64,000 bases of DNA from an uncultured Granulosicoccaceae bacterium (GTDB taxonomy: Bacteria; Pseudomonadota; Gammaproteobacteria; Granulosicoccales; Granulosicoccaceae), in assembly GCA_938020525.1 (NCBI GenBank), contig CALIHW010000048.1:1-64000 (forward strand), in the 5' to 3' direction. The translations under genes were made by a program, and so were the position numbers. Below, piece after piece: positions 31,471-42,345 of the stretch (positions are counted from its first letter, which is position 1; each line of letters begins with the position of its first letter). The notes beneath the pieces were generated by a model that saw only the letters and a program-made list of their open reading frames with translations, had not been told where the DNA came from and searched no databases.

Positions 31471-31901
31471 GATGAGGTCTCTTTCTGTGATTGATGGTTT
31501 TGTGATGAATGGTTATCGTTGCAACTGTTGAGAGTTGCCATGTGTGAAACGCAGCGATTCTGGATACGATCAAGATCGGCCAGAGCGGCGTTGATGTCTT
31601 GTTTCTGTCGCAGCAGTTGTTGGCGGCGTTGTTCGATTTTTTTGGCGGTATATTGTAGTTGATCTAGCTCGCCGTCTCCGGCGTCATACATGTTGAGCAC
31701 CGACTTTATTTCTTCCAGCGGCCAGCCCAGCCTTTTGCCTCGCAACAGCAATTTTAGCCGCGTTCGGTCTGCTCGGGAATAAATTCTCCTGCCGCCCTGG
31801 CGGGTCGGACTCAGGAGTTCCTTGTCTTCATAAAACCGGATAGCGCGGGTTGTTATGCCGAATTCCTTGCCGAGCTCTGAAATGCTGTAAGTTTCTTGCA
31901 T
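31467..31901 (-). CDS. MerR family transcriptional regulator (LiuR-like)
   Basis: YSISELGKEFGITTRAIRFYEDKELLSPTRQGGRRIYSRADRTRL. Confidence 0.93.
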   Translation of the reverse strand: MQETYSISELGKEFGITTRAIRFYEDKELLSPTRQGGRRIYSRADRTRLKLLLRGKRLGWPLEEIKSVLNMYDAGDGELDQLQYTAKKIEQRRQQLLRQKQDINAALADLDRIQNRCVSHMATLNSCNDNHSSQNHQSQKETSS

Positions 31902-31934
31902 ATTTTGCCGCCAAACGTAATATGGGAGAGTATA

Positions 31935-31956
31935 TTGACGTTTACGTAAACGTCAA
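31935..31956. promoter_or_regulatory. perfect 22-bp palindromic operator in divergent merR/icmF region
   Basis: ttgacgtttacgtaaacgtcaa is self-complementary; minus-strand TTGACG-N16-TATACT promoter-like elements overlap it. Confidence 0.8.
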
Positions 31957-32038
31957 TGCTTGTACCTTCAATGATTTGATCGACCAGGCGCTGAAAATCT
32001 TTTAGTGCCCACCGTAAATAACCTGTGATGGATTCTCT

Positions 32039-35000
32039 ATGGCTAACCAGGCTTCTAAGGTTGTCCCTATAACCGGCGACAACCCTGATATTTCAGTGCG
32101 TTTTGTCACTGCTTCGAGTTTGTTCGACGGTCACGACGCGTCGATTAACATCATGCGCAGGATTTTGCAGGGCGCGGGTGTAGAGGTCATTCACCTGGGC
32201 CACAACCGTTCAGTCGCAGAAATTGTGACGGCTGCCATTCAGGAAGACGTGCAGGGTATTGCGATCAGTTCCTATCAGGGTGGGCACGTTGAGTATTTCA
32301 AGTACATGATAGATATGCTGCAAGAGCAGGGTGCAGATCACATTCAGGTGTTTGGAGGGGGTGGTGGTGTAATTGTTCGTGAAGAAATAGACGACCTGCA
32401 TAACTATGGTGTGGCTCGAATTTATTCTCCGGAGGATGGTCAGCAGATTGGTTTGCAAGGCATGATTGATGACATGCTCGGTCGTTGTCTGTTTAATCCG
32501 GGTGAGAGGGCAGGTAGTGATCTTACTAATCTTGCAGCGGATAATTTTCGCAACCTTTCACCTCTGCTTACGGCCTTGGAGAGTGGTTGTTTTCCGGATG
32601 CACTGCGGGAAAAGTTGCGTACAGATACTGCAGAAGTACCGGTGCTTGGCATCACTGGCACCGGTGGTTCAGGTAAGTCATCTTTAACTGATGAACTGAT
32701 TAGGCGCTTCAGAATTGATCATAATAACCAACTGAAGATTGCCATACTCGCTGTTGACCCTACACGTCGCAAGACAGGTGGTGCATTACTGGGTGATCGT
32801 ATTCGCATGAATGCTATAAATCATCCGAATATTTTTATGCGCTCGATTGCAACCCGCGATGCAGGTGGTGATGTACCGCCTGAGCTTGATGACATGGTCT
32901 TGGCAACACGTCTCGCGGGCTTTGATCTGATTATTATTGAAACACCGGGTATTGGGCAGGGTGATGCAGGTATTGTTTCACATAGTGATGTGTCGCTTTA
33001 TGTGATGACGCCGGAATTCGGTGCGGCGAGTCAGCTGGAAAAAATCGACATGCTCGATGTCGCTGACGTAGTCGCGATAAACAAGTTTGATCGAAAAGGT
33101 GCTGCAGATGCTCTGCGTGATGTTGCCAAGCAGGTGCAGCGAAACCGTGAAGATTTTGCTACACCTCCTGAGCAAATGCCGGTTTATGGCACGATGGCAT
33201 CGCGTTTTAACGATGACGGAGTTAGTGCTCTCTACAATGCAATACTTAAACAATTGCAGGCTAAAGGTTTGTCATCTGCGGGTGGTGCATTAAGTGTAAC
33301 TGACACCCGGCACTCGACAGATGACTCTGTCATTGTGCCTTCGCATCGCAGTCGTTATCTGGCAGAAATTGCAGAGACGGTTCGTGGTTATCATTTGAAG
33401 GCAGATCAGCAGGCAGCGACTGTGCGTGAAAAACAACAGTTGCAATCAGCATTAAAGTTAATGAAAAACGCTGGTGTCACAGTTGACGAAGACGGGATTT
33501 TCGGATTGATCGCGCAACGTGAACAGTCTCTTGATAGTCGTAATGTGAGTCTTCTCAATGAATGGCCGCAGCTGGCTGAACGATATAATAAAGATACTTT
33601 CGAGGTTGAGATTCGAGATCGCAAGATTGTCACCGAATTAAAGCACGAAACCCTGAGTGGTAATCCAATCAGAAAAGTGAGTCTGCCGACATTCAGCGAT
33701 CAGGGTGATTTACTGTATTGGTTACTTCGAGAAAATTTACCCGGTTTTTTTCCGTATACCGCAGGTGTTTTTCCGTTTAAACGTGAAGGTGAAGACCCAA
33801 CACGAATGTTTGCAGGTGAAGGAGATCCTTTCAGAACTAATGCGCGTTTCAAGGCATTGTCTGAACACGCGCCAGCCAAGCGTTTATCGACCGCATTTGA
33901 TTCTGTAACACTTTATGGCAATGACCCGGATCGCAGACCGGATATCTATGGCAAGGTCGGTAACTCTGGTGTTTCAATTGCAACTGTTGAAGATATGCAG
34001 GTGCTATACGACGGCTTTGATTTGTGTGAGCCGACGACATCAGTCTCTATGACTATAAACGGCCCGGCACCAACTATTCTTGCATTCTATTTCAATGCGG
34101 CATTCAGACAGCAACAGAAAAAATTTGAAGATGAAAAAGGTAGAGCACCAAGCAGTGATGAGCGAGTAGAAATTAAAAAATGGACGCTTGCCAATGTGCG
34201 CGGAACCGTTCAGGCAGATATTTTAAAAGAGGACCAGGGTCAGAACACTTGCATCTTTTCAACTGAATTCAGTCTGAAGGTCATGGGTGATATTCAGGAG
34301 TACTTTGTTGAGAATAACGTCCGAAATTTCTACTCTGTTTCTATTTCCGGTTATCACATCGCTGAGGCAGGAGCGAATCCGATAAGTCAGCTGGCTTTTA
34401 CGCTTGCTAACGGGTTTACCTATGTAGAGTCCTATCTTGCTCGTGGTATGCACATCGATGATTTTGCGGCTAATCTTTCGTTCTTTTTTAGCAACGGTAT
34501 GGATCCGGAATACACAGTGATGGGGCGGGTGGCGAGGCGTATCTGGGCTGTCGCGATGCGTGACAAATATGGTGCTAATGAAAGAAGTCAAAAGCTTAAA
34601 TATCACATTCAGACATCTGGCAGATCTTTGCATGCGCAGGAGATGGCATTTAATGATATCAGGACTACTCTACAGGCGCTGATCGCAGTTTATGACAATT
34701 GTAATTCGCTGCATACCAATGCTTATGATGAGGCAGTTACTACGCCAACTGAGGAGTCAGTTCGACGTGCTATTGCAATACAGTTGGTGATTAATCGAGA
34801 GTGGGGATTAGCAAAATGTGAAAACCCTAATCAGGGTGCTTTTGTGATTGATGAATTGACAGATCTGGTTGAGGAGGCAGTGCTTTTAGAGTTTGAACGT
34901 ATTTCTGAACGAGGTGGTGTGCTGGGCGCGATGGAAACCGGATACCAGCGCGGTAAGATCCAGGAAGAATCTATGTTATACGAGCATCGTAAACATGATG

Positions 35001-35299
35001 GTTCTCTGCCTATTATTGGTGTAAATACGTTTGTCAATCCGACTGATACTACCGAGGAACAGGTAATTGAACTTGCTCGTTCGACCAAAGAAGAAAAAGA
35101 AAGTCAGATTGCACGGCTGGAAAAATTTAAACATAAAAACGCATCTGAAGCTGAGGAGGCACTGGAGCGAATAAAGTCTGTCGCTATGTCTAATGGCAAC
35201 GTGTTTGCCGAGTTGGTTGATGCTGTGCAGTACTGCTCTCTTGGTCAGATTACTGATGCGCTATTTGAGGTGGGTGGCGAATACCGGCGAAACATGTAG
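32039..35299 (+). CDS. icmF: fused isobutyryl-CoA mutase / GTPase
   Basis: B12-binding [30 protein letters not shown]-loop [14 protein letters not shown], mutase domain ([29 protein letters not shown]) in one 1086-aa ORF. Confidence 0.95.
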   Translation: MANQASKVVPITGDNPDISVRFVTASSLFDGHDASINIMRRILQGAGVEVIHLGHNRSVAEIVTAAIQEDVQGIAISSYQGGHVEYFKYMIDMLQEQGADHIQVFGGGGGVIVREEIDDLHNYGVARIYSPEDGQQIGLQGMIDDMLGRCLFNPGERAGSDLTNLAADNFRNLSPLLTALESGCFPDALREKLRTDTAEVPVLGITGTGGSGKSSLTDELIRRFRIDHNNQLKIAILAVDPTRRKTGGALLGDRIRMNAINHPNIFMRSIATRDAGGDVPPELDDMVLATRLAGFDLIIIETPGIGQGDAGIVSHSDVSLYVMTPEFGAASQLEKIDMLDVADVVAINKFDRKGAADALRDVAKQVQRNREDFATPPEQMPVYGTMASRFNDDGVSALYNAILKQLQAKGLSSAGGALSVTDTRHSTDDSVIVPSHRSRYLAEIAETVRGYHLKADQQAATVREKQQLQSALKLMKNAGVTVDEDGIFGLIAQREQSLDSRNVSLLNEWPQLAERYNKDTFEVEIRDRKIVTELKHETLSGNPIRKVSLPTFSDQGDLLYWLLRENLPGFFPYTAGVFPFKREGEDPTRMFAGEGDPFRTNARFKALSEHAPAKRLSTAFDSVTLYGNDPDRRPDIYGKVGNSGVSIATVEDMQVLYDGFDLCEPTTSVSMTINGPAPTILAFYFNAAFRQQQKKFEDEKGRAPSSDERVEIKKWTLANVRGTVQADILKEDQGQNTCIFSTEFSLKVMGDIQEYFVENNVRNFYSVSISGYHIAEAGANPISQLAFTLANGFTYVESYLARGMHIDDFAANLSFFFSNGMDPEYTVMGRVARRIWAVAMRDKYGANERSQKLKYHIQTSGRSLHAQEMAFNDIRTTLQALIAVYDNCNSLHTNAYDEAVTTPTEESVRRAIAIQLVINREWGLAKCENPNQGAFVIDELTDLVEEAVLLEFERISERGGVLGAMETGYQRGKIQEESMLYEHRKHDGSLPIIGVNTFVNPTDTTEEQVIELARSTKEEKESQIARLEKFKHKNASEAEEALERIKSVAMSNGNVFAELVDAVQYCSLGQITDALFEVGGEYRRNM

Positions 35300-35407
35300 G
35301 GCTGGATCATTTTTACATAACTTGACACTGTCAATTGTATATTCGTTATGAGCAGTGGTTATATCAGTGCGATCAATTAACCAGCTGAAGGTGGGAGTGA
35401 AGAATCA

Positions 35408-36151
35408 ATGGGTGTTGCAATTATCACAGGGGCAAGTCGTGGTATTGGTGCGGCGACTGCAATTCAAGCTGCGCAAAATGGTTACTCTGTGGTTGTTAAC
35501 TACAGAAGTAATGCGCAAGCCGCGAATGAAGTTGTTGATCAAATTATCTCGTCGGGTGGGACCGCAATTCCGATCGCGGCAGATGTGGGTGTCGAGGCAG
35601 ATGTATTGCAGTTGTTCGAGCAAACATTGTCAAAGTTCGGTCGTCTTGATGCACTGGTGAACAACGCCGGGATTCTGGAGCCGCACATGACTCTTGAATC
35701 GATGACCGTTGAGCGTATAACCCGTGTGCTGAACACTAATGTCATTGGAACGATGCTCTGTGCCCGCGAAGCGGTAAAGTGCATGTCAACCAAAAATAGT
35801 GGTTTTGGAGGTGGTATTGTCAACGTCTCGTCTATTGCTGCCCAGCTTGGCTCGCCGCGTGAGTATGTTGACTATGCAGCTAGCAAAGGCGCAATTGATA
35901 CTTTTACTAAAGGTCTGGCTGGTGAAGTGGCAGATTGCGGCATTCGGGTTAATGCTGTCAGACCTGGTGTTATTTATACCGAGATACACGCATCTGGCGG
36001 TGAACCAGAGCGAGTTGATCGGGTAAAACACAATGTGCCGATGCAACGTGGAGGTACTGCAGAAGAAGTTGCAAGTGCAATCATATGGCTATTATCTGAT
36101 CAAGCTTCTTACACCACTGGTGCTTTGATTGATGTAAGTGGTGGCAGATAA
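35408..36151 (+). CDS. SDR family oxidoreductase
   Basis: IITGASRGIGAATA, LVNNAGIL, YVDYAASKGAIDTFT. Confidence 0.95.
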   Translation: MGVAIITGASRGIGAATAIQAAQNGYSVVVNYRSNAQAANEVVDQIISSGGTAIPIAADVGVEADVLQLFEQTLSKFGRLDALVNNAGILEPHMTLESMTVERITRVLNTNVIGTMLCAREAVKCMSTKNSGFGGGIVNVSSIAAQLGSPREYVDYAASKGAIDTFTKGLAGEVADCGIRVNAVRPGVIYTEIHASGGEPERVDRVKHNVPMQRGGTAEEVASAIIWLLSDQASYTTGALIDVSGGR

Positions 36152-36250
36152 GTATCAATAAGCAAGCTTGTGACGGTATGTAACATTCTCGAGCCAATTA
36201 TGTATGCCTTAGGAAAAGTAATTTTGCTAGGATAAAACCCGTAGAGGCAT

Positions 36251-36721
36251 ATGATGGAGTATTGGATGGAGGATAGTGTTGACGAGCTGCACTCCTTGAT
36301 CAATGTGAAGCTGAATGTAGTGAACGTAAAGCTTAGCCGCCAGATTGGTCAGGCCGTCCAGTCCAAAGCCAATTTGCGTTTGCCCGAGTGGCGCATAATT
36401 TCGCTGCTTTCTTCTGCTGGATCCATGAGTCAGGCAGATATCAGAAGCAACATTGGCATGGATAAGGGGCAAATCAGCAGGACTGTGAAGGCCATGCTCC
36501 AAAACGAACTTTTGCGCTTTGAAGGACAGGATAGCCAGGCTAGAAATGTGCGGCTTTGCCTGACCGAGAAAGGTCATGATGTTCATATGCAGGTCGACTC
36601 AATGATGGAGAAACACAAAGCACAGGTGTTGTCTTTGCTTTCTCCTGATGAAAAACAGGCGTTGTACAACTGCCTGGTTCAGATTGAGAAATCTGTCGAC
36701 AACTGGCGCACGCAAGGTTGA
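36251..36721 (+). CDS. MarR family transcriptional regulator
   Basis: LPEWRIISLLSSAGSMSQADIRSNIGMDKGQISRTVKAMLQNELLRFEG. Confidence 0.88.
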   Translation: MMEYWMEDSVDELHSLINVKLNVVNVKLSRQIGQAVQSKANLRLPEWRIISLLSSAGSMSQADIRSNIGMDKGQISRTVKAMLQNELLRFEGQDSQARNVRLCLTEKGHDVHMQVDSMMEKHKAQVLSLLSPDEKQALYNCLVQIEKSVDNWRTQG

Positions 36722-37085
36722 GGGTGCCGGGGAAAAATCCCCAGTTCCCCAAGTAGGCCCCCAAATAGTCCCTAGCAGGCAGTCCCTCAGGTTTAATACC
36801 CAGTATTTCCCCGCTGACGTTGGCCGCTCTGAAAGGCCCGACTCCGCTCAGTGCCTAACTCTTCGAGAGCAGAGAACTCCTTAGTCCGGGTTGGATTCGC
36901 CTTTTGTGTCTGGTAGCTAAAAATATCTCCCGCTGTAACCATTTCAGTGCTGCCGAGGCCTCGCGTTGTAGAAGAGAGCACGGTAATCAATCCCTGGAAA
37001 TGCGATAGTGCGCCGCTCCAGGCGGACAGTTCGTATACGATGTCTGCTACAACATTTTTTGCGAAATTTATATTAGAAAGGCTGT

Positions 37086-39887
37086 ATGGCAGCACATTCC
37101 ATCGGAGCCGCAAGACCACGTAATTCCGCACTGAAAGACGCGCGGCTAACCTACCGTGCCTGCACGCTGGGGTACGCTGAGTCACTTCGGTTAACGTCGC
37201 CCACCCAGCTCGTTGGGCAATCGGATTTCGACTTTTTGTCCGATCGTGGTGCAGCACTGGTGCATGCTGCGGAAAAAAGAGTTTTGCAGACTGGTACCAC
37301 CGAGATTACTGCTGGCGAAATTCTGAGCAAGCGAACCGCGGGAAAGTTTTTTGTGCGTAGTCCGGTGTTCAATCGTTCCGGTCAGATATGTGGGATTGAA
37401 ATATCAGTTGTTAGTGTTGACGAGTTGCATCGTAGTTACCAGCTATTGCTCGGTACCGAACTGCAGCTGCGCGATGTTATTAATCAGTCTCCATTTGGCT
37501 TACTGATTCACCGTAACTACGAATTGATTTATGTTAATGCAAGCTGGTTAGAGTTGATGGGTAGTGCCGGGTCATCTCCCGGTGCGGAGGAAATAAAAAA
37601 GCTTGTTCCAGCCAGCGGCGATGATTACAGGGTTGTACGTTCGGTTAATTCTGCCGGTGTCGAGCAGGATCTGCGTTTGCAGTCGCGAATTGTAAGATGG
37701 AATGGCAGCGATGCCAGTGCTGTTTATTGTGTGCCGGGTGAATCTCTGCAAATCGACAAGCCGCAAACCAGGAGCTTAACGGGTGCAAATTTTAACTTCA
37801 TTGAGAAACGTCATGGTCACAGGCGCAGCACGGAAGTATCATCATCCGTTTCGCTGGTTGATCGCGATCACGAGTTTGATGCCGAGTTTTTTCAAAACAT
37901 AGGGCAGCCTGTTCTAGTGTGCGATGCTTGGGTGCCCGTGTACTTTAATAGATCTGCCAAATTACAGTTGGCGCTTGAGAGTAATGACAAGTATCAATCG
38001 ATTTCTTCATGGTTTAGCGATCGTGATCGAGCAACCATAGAAGCACTTATAAAAAGTCAGCAAAGTGTCTCGGTAAATGAACAATCTGATCTCAATGAAA
38101 CAGTAGTTGCACGTGTAGAGCGTAATGGTCGAGCTTTTCAAGCTTTTGTTGGTGCAATGCACTGGAAAGATCGTGATCTGGTGTACATATCGTTGCAACC
38201 AGAGGAGGAAAAAGAGTCGGAGCTTCAACACACTATATCCAGACTGAATGACTATGTGTCAGCGGCAGGAGACTTTTATTGGGAAATGGATGGTGGGTTA
38301 CGGATGACTCGAGTCTCTGTGGAGATGAAAGAGTTTCTTGGTGTAGAGACTGATCATCTATTGAATACTTCATTGGAAACATTGATTGCCCAGCACGTTC
38401 ATGAGGATGATCGGGCTGAATGGAAGGTATTGCTTGTGGACCTGGGCAAGCATTTATCATTTCGTGATCGTGAATACACCTGGCGTCGCAAAGATGGTGA
38501 GAAAAGAGTGGTAAAGCTCTCAGGCGTGCCGGTATTTGACTCAAATGAGAAATTTGTTGGGTATCGTGGGGTTGGTTGGGATTTCACTGCACAACATCAT
38601 AGCGCGAGTATTGTTGCTTATCATGCCAGTCACGATTCTCTTACAGGTCTTGTAAATCGACGTGAGTTTGAGCTCCGCTGCAATGATGCGATCACGCGGA
38701 CTGCGGCTGCGAATCAGGCGCTGTGTTTTATCGATTTGGATAATTTTAAGCGGGTAAACGATACCGCCGGTCATCTAGCTGGCGATGAGCTATTGCGGCA
38801 ACTTTCATCGCTGTTTACCAGTCTCGTCAGAAAGAGTGATGTGTTAGCGCGACTCGGCGGAGATGAGTTCGGACTACTTATTTACGATGTTGGTATAAAA
38901 GAAGCGATGCGTCTTGCGACACAGTTGCGCGCTGAAGTGGAGAGTTTTCAGTTCGATTGGGAGGGCAAGCAGTTTTCAGTTGGTGCGAGTATCGGTCTGG
39001 TTATGATTGATGATCGTTGGGATTCTCGCTCCGCGTTGTTTGGCGCTGCGGATGCAGCTTGCTATGAAGCCAAGCATCAGGGGCGAAATCGCGTGGCTGT
39101 ATTTACGGATGCTCAGGCCTCGACTGATCATAAACAGGGTGAGCAACATTGGGACGAGTATATTAAAAATGCTATCGAACAAAGAAATATAAAGCTTGCG
39201 CTGCAGAGAATAGCGAAGCCGGATCTTTTGGGCGATGATGGTTCACGGATAGAAATTCTAATGCGACTGCCTGCTCCTGATGGTGAGTTGATGATGCCTG
39301 GTGCAGTCTTGCCTCTTGCGGAAAGGTTTGGATTAACAGTTGAACTCGATAAAGCGGTTATCGAACTTACTTTGGATTGGTTGGATGGCCAACCTCACGT
39401 TACGGATGGCTTAGATCTTTGCTGCGTCAATTTGAGTGGAGCCTCAATAGGTGATGAGAAATTCCAGAATTATCTTCATAAGTTACTCAATGCCTCTGCA
39501 ATAGATCCCTCGGTGTTATGCTTTGAGGTAAGTGAAGCAGCAGTAAGTACGAATCTGACCGCTGTGTCGGCCTTCATGGATAGGTTTGGTGCACAAGGCT
39601 GCAAGTTCGCGATGGATGATTTCAGCGGTGCAATTCAGTCATTTAACTATCTGAAGAAGCTCCCCGTCACCTTTGTAAAAATCAATAGTGCCTTTGTGCG
39701 GGCGATAATGGACGACCCGGTTCATTATGCGATGGTGCGGTCTATCAATGATGTTGCGCAGACTCTTGGTAAACAAACTATTGCAGAATCTGTGGAGTCA
39801 GCTGACGTACTTTTGAAGCTGCAAGATCTCGGTGTGAATCTGGTGCAGGGATATCATATCTCTGCACCAGAGATGATTGATTTTTAG
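37086..39887 (+). CDS. PAS-GGDEF-EAL diguanylate cyclase/phosphodiesterase family protein
   Basis: HDSLTGLVNRREFE, RLGGDEFGLL; divergent EAL domain (EILMRL, VNLSG, FEVSEAA, MDDFSG, FVKINS, AESVES). Confidence 0.92.
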   Translation: MAAHSIGAARPRNSALKDARLTYRACTLGYAESLRLTSPTQLVGQSDFDFLSDRGAALVHAAEKRVLQTGTTEITAGEILSKRTAGKFFVRSPVFNRSGQICGIEISVVSVDELHRSYQLLLGTELQLRDVINQSPFGLLIHRNYELIYVNASWLELMGSAGSSPGAEEIKKLVPASGDDYRVVRSVNSAGVEQDLRLQSRIVRWNGSDASAVYCVPGESLQIDKPQTRSLTGANFNFIEKRHGHRRSTEVSSSVSLVDRDHEFDAEFFQNIGQPVLVCDAWVPVYFNRSAKLQLALESNDKYQSISSWFSDRDRATIEALIKSQQSVSVNEQSDLNETVVARVERNGRAFQAFVGAMHWKDRDLVYISLQPEEEKESELQHTISRLNDYVSAAGDFYWEMDGGLRMTRVSVEMKEFLGVETDHLLNTSLETLIAQHVHEDDRAEWKVLLVDLGKHLSFRDREYTWRRKDGEKRVVKLSGVPVFDSNEKFVGYRGVGWDFTAQHHSASIVAYHASHDSLTGLVNRREFELRCNDAITRTAAANQALCFIDLDNFKRVNDTAGHLAGDELLRQLSSLFTSLVRKSDVLARLGGDEFGLLIYDVGIKEAMRLATQLRAEVESFQFDWEGKQFSVGASIGLVMIDDRWDSRSALFGAADAACYEAKHQGRNRVAVFTDAQASTDHKQGEQHWDEYIKNAIEQRNIKLALQRIAKPDLLGDDGSRIEILMRLPAPDGELMMPGAVLPLAERFGLTVELDKAVIELTLDWLDGQPHVTDGLDLCCVNLSGASIGDEKFQNYLHKLLNASAIDPSVLCFEVSEAAVSTNLTAVSAFMDRFGAQGCKFAMDDFSGAIQSFNYLKKLPVTFVKINSAFVRAIMDDPVHYAMVRSINDVAQTLGKQTIAESVESADVLLKLQDLGVNLVQGYHISAPEMIDF

Positions 39888-39893
39888 AATTAT

Positions 39894-41387
39894 TTAAGGC
39901 TTGGCAGGTGTTGCTTCAATAGTCTCTTTTTCAGATTTCTTGCCACGTCGCCATCGATGGAAACGTTCCAATACCTTTAGTGCAAACTGTGGCGCATGTG
40001 CTTTCTGCCAGTTGCCGGCTACAGCTTTGTTAGCTTCTGACATTGTCGGGTAAGTATGTATTGTGCCGAGAATCTTTTTAAGACCCAGCTTGTATTTCAT
40101 TGCGGTGACAAACTCTGTCAGCAGGTCGCCGGCATGAGCACCGACAATGGTTGCTCCAAGAATCTGATCTTTGCCAGGCTTAGTTAAAACTTTTACAAAG
40201 CCATGATCTTCGCTATCCGCTATTGCGCGATCGAGATCGTCTATACCGTAGGTTGTAACCTCGTAAGGTATATTCTTTTCTGTTGCCTCAGACTCGTTCA
40301 ATCCGACACGTGCGACTTCAGGGTCAGTAAATGTTGCCCATGGTATTACTGAGTAATCCGCTTTGAATTTTTTAAATTGTCCGAACAGGCTGTTGACAGT
40401 TGCGAACCAGGCCTGATGAGAAGCTGTATGGGTAAACTGATACGGGCCGGTGACATCCCCAACGGCAAAAATATTCTCGTAATTGGTTCTCAGGAAATCA
40501 TCTGTCTCGATGGTAGTATTCTTTCGAAGGTTAACGCCAAGTTCTTCGAGCCCGAAGCCTTCAACATTTGGTTTCCGGCCGATAGCAACCAGCATAGCAT
40601 CAAATGGAACTTCGATAGTTTTACCATGCTGTTCACATACTAGTACTTGTTCTGTGCCTTTCTTGCATGCTACGGCCTTTGTGTCTGTTAATACGTTGAT
40701 GCCTTCAGCGATGAATTTTTCCTTTACCAGTTCCGAGATTTCATCGTCTTCCCGCCCCATTATTTGTGGCGCCATTTCAACCTGGGTGACTTCGCTGCCA
40801 AGTCTTGAGAATGCCTGCGCCATTTCACAGCCAATGGGTCCGCCGCCGAGAACAATCATTCTTTTGGGCTGTTCGCGCAATTCCCAAATATTGTCTGAGC
40901 TATACCAGGTAACCTGATCGAGTCCTTCTATAGGTGGTATGAAAGGTCGCGCACCTGTTGCAAGAATAATATTGCGAGCAGTGATTTTCTGGCCGTTGAC
41001 TTCAACTGTCCATGGGTCAATGATTTTGGCTTCCCCGGTAACGCAGTCGACACCAAGTCCGGTAAAGCGTTCTATAGAATCGTGTGGTTCAATCCTTTTA
41101 ATGACATGCTGTACCCGTTCCATAACATCGGAAAATTCAAAGTCCGCAGTGGCGGATTTGATGCCGTACTTTTCAGATGTTTTGACATCATGTAGAAACC
41201 GCGCACTTTTAATTAGTGCCTTGGATGGTACGCAGCCTGTATTCAGGCAATCACCACCCATCTTATGTCTTTCGATCAAGGTAACTTTAGCTTTGACAGC
41301 AGCAGCAATTAAGGCCGCAATTAATCCACCCGATCCAGCGCCGATGACGACGATATTCGTGTCGAAATATTTGGGAGCGTTATGCAA
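39894..41387 (-). CDS. mercuric reductase/dihydrolipoamide dehydrogenase-like FAD-dependent disulfide oxidoreductase
   Basis: NIVVIGAGSGGLIAALIAA, GGDCLNTGCVPSKALI; probable TTG start at 41387 with SD AAAGGAAAG, overlapping upstream stop. Confidence 0.93.
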   Translation of the reverse strand: MHNAPKYFDTNIVVIGAGSGGLIAALIAAAVKAKVTLIERHKMGGDCLNTGCVPSKALIKSARFLHDVKTSEKYGIKSATADFEFSDVMERVQHVIKRIEPHDSIERFTGLGVDCVTGEAKIIDPWTVEVNGQKITARNIILATGARPFIPPIEGLDQVTWYSSDNIWELREQPKRMIVLGGGPIGCEMAQAFSRLGSEVTQVEMAPQIMGREDDEISELVKEKFIAEGINVLTDTKAVACKKGTEQVLVCEQHGKTIEVPFDAMLVAIGRKPNVEGFGLEELGVNLRKNTTIETDDFLRTNYENIFAVGDVTGPYQFTHTASHQAWFATVNSLFGQFKKFKADYSVIPWATFTDPEVARVGLNESEATEKNIPYEVTTYGIDDLDRAIADSEDHGFVKVLTKPGKDQILGATIVGAHAGDLLTEFVTAMKYKLGLKKILGTIHTYPTMSEANKAVAGNWQKAHAPQFALKVLERFHRWRRGKKSEKETIEATPAKP

Positions 41388-42069
41388 CGGAAACTTTCCT
41401 TTTTTTATAGAGGCCGAGAAGTTTTTTCGCGACGATCGGGAAGATTCCGAGTAGAGCGAATGCGGCAAGTAGTGACGGAGATAAAATATCTTTTAATGAA
41501 TCCAGTTTAGCCAGTTGGTTTCCGGCGTTTACGAACACTGCGGTTGCTGGCAACATTCCAACTTGACTGACTAGTGCGTAGATTAGCGTCTTAATGCCGG
41601 TCAGGCCCATCAGTAGATTCACAATGAAAAAAGGTACCACTGGTATCAATCTGAGGGTAAATAGATAGAAGGCACCTTCTTCTTCCATGCCTTTGTTGAT
41701 GGTCTGTAAGTGATGCGAGAATTTGTTCTGCACAATGTCGCGGAACATGAAACGGGAGAAAAGAAAGGCAAGGGTAGCGCCGATAGTAGAGGCGAATGAC
41801 ACGATTATCAGTCCGGTAAAAAATCCAAATATCGCACCCCCTGCGAGTGTTAAAATTGACGCTCCCGGAAGAGACATTGCAGCTACTGCAACATAGAGCA
41901 GAAAAAAACCGGCGATTGCCACAGCCTTGTTTTCAGCTGTGTAACTCACCAGAGACTGGTGTTGTGCCTTCAGGTAATCCAGCGACAAATATTGGCTGAG
42001 ATCAAAGACAAAAAATGCGCCAATCAATGCCAATACCACAAGTACAACCAGAATCTTTATATTTTTCAT
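41380..42069 (-). CDS. TVP38/TMEM64 (VTT/SNARE-associated) family membrane protein
   Basis: SLPGASILTLAGGAIFGFFTGLIIVSFASTIGATLAFLFSRFMFRD. Confidence 0.92.
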   Translation of the reverse strand: MKNIKILVVLVVLALIGAFFVFDLSQYLSLDYLKAQHQSLVSYTAENKAVAIAGFFLLYVAVAAMSLPGASILTLAGGAIFGFFTGLIIVSFASTIGATLAFLFSRFMFRDIVQNKFSHHLQTINKGMEEEGAFYLFTLRLIPVVPFFIVNLLMGLTGIKTLIYALVSQVGMLPATAVFVNAGNQLAKLDSLKDILSPSLLAAFALLGIFPIVAKKLLGLYKKRKVSVA

Positions 42070-42345
42070 GTGAATTTTTCATAAGCGTCAATTATTGAGG
42101 TTGACGGAATGTTTGTCGGTATGGATGCAGGTGTGTTCACCTTGCATCGAATATACCCCTTCGATGTACAGCTCTGCCTTAAGTTCCTGCTGCCCCGATG
42201 CAGGTCAGCAGGCGTGGATGTGATGTATTCCTTGTGATTTACCAAGAGTGAGTATTGAATTGGGCGTAAATTGGTGTTTATGGGCATGGTAAATGAGCAA
42301 TTGCGAAATATTGGTATGAAAAATTTAAGGAAATGTTAGTAACAG

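Noticed and set aside
36793-37257. 154-aa minus-strand ORF overlapping the start of the PAS-GGDEF-EAL gene
   Set aside because: Low-complexity, no recognisable family, overlaps a well-supported gene on the other strand; likely spurious
41388-41468. Upstream ORF extension MPHSLYSESSRSSRKNFSASIKKGKFP of the disulfide oxidoreductase
   Set aside because: Overlaps TVP38 coding end; TTG at 41387 with a good SD gives the typical start of the family
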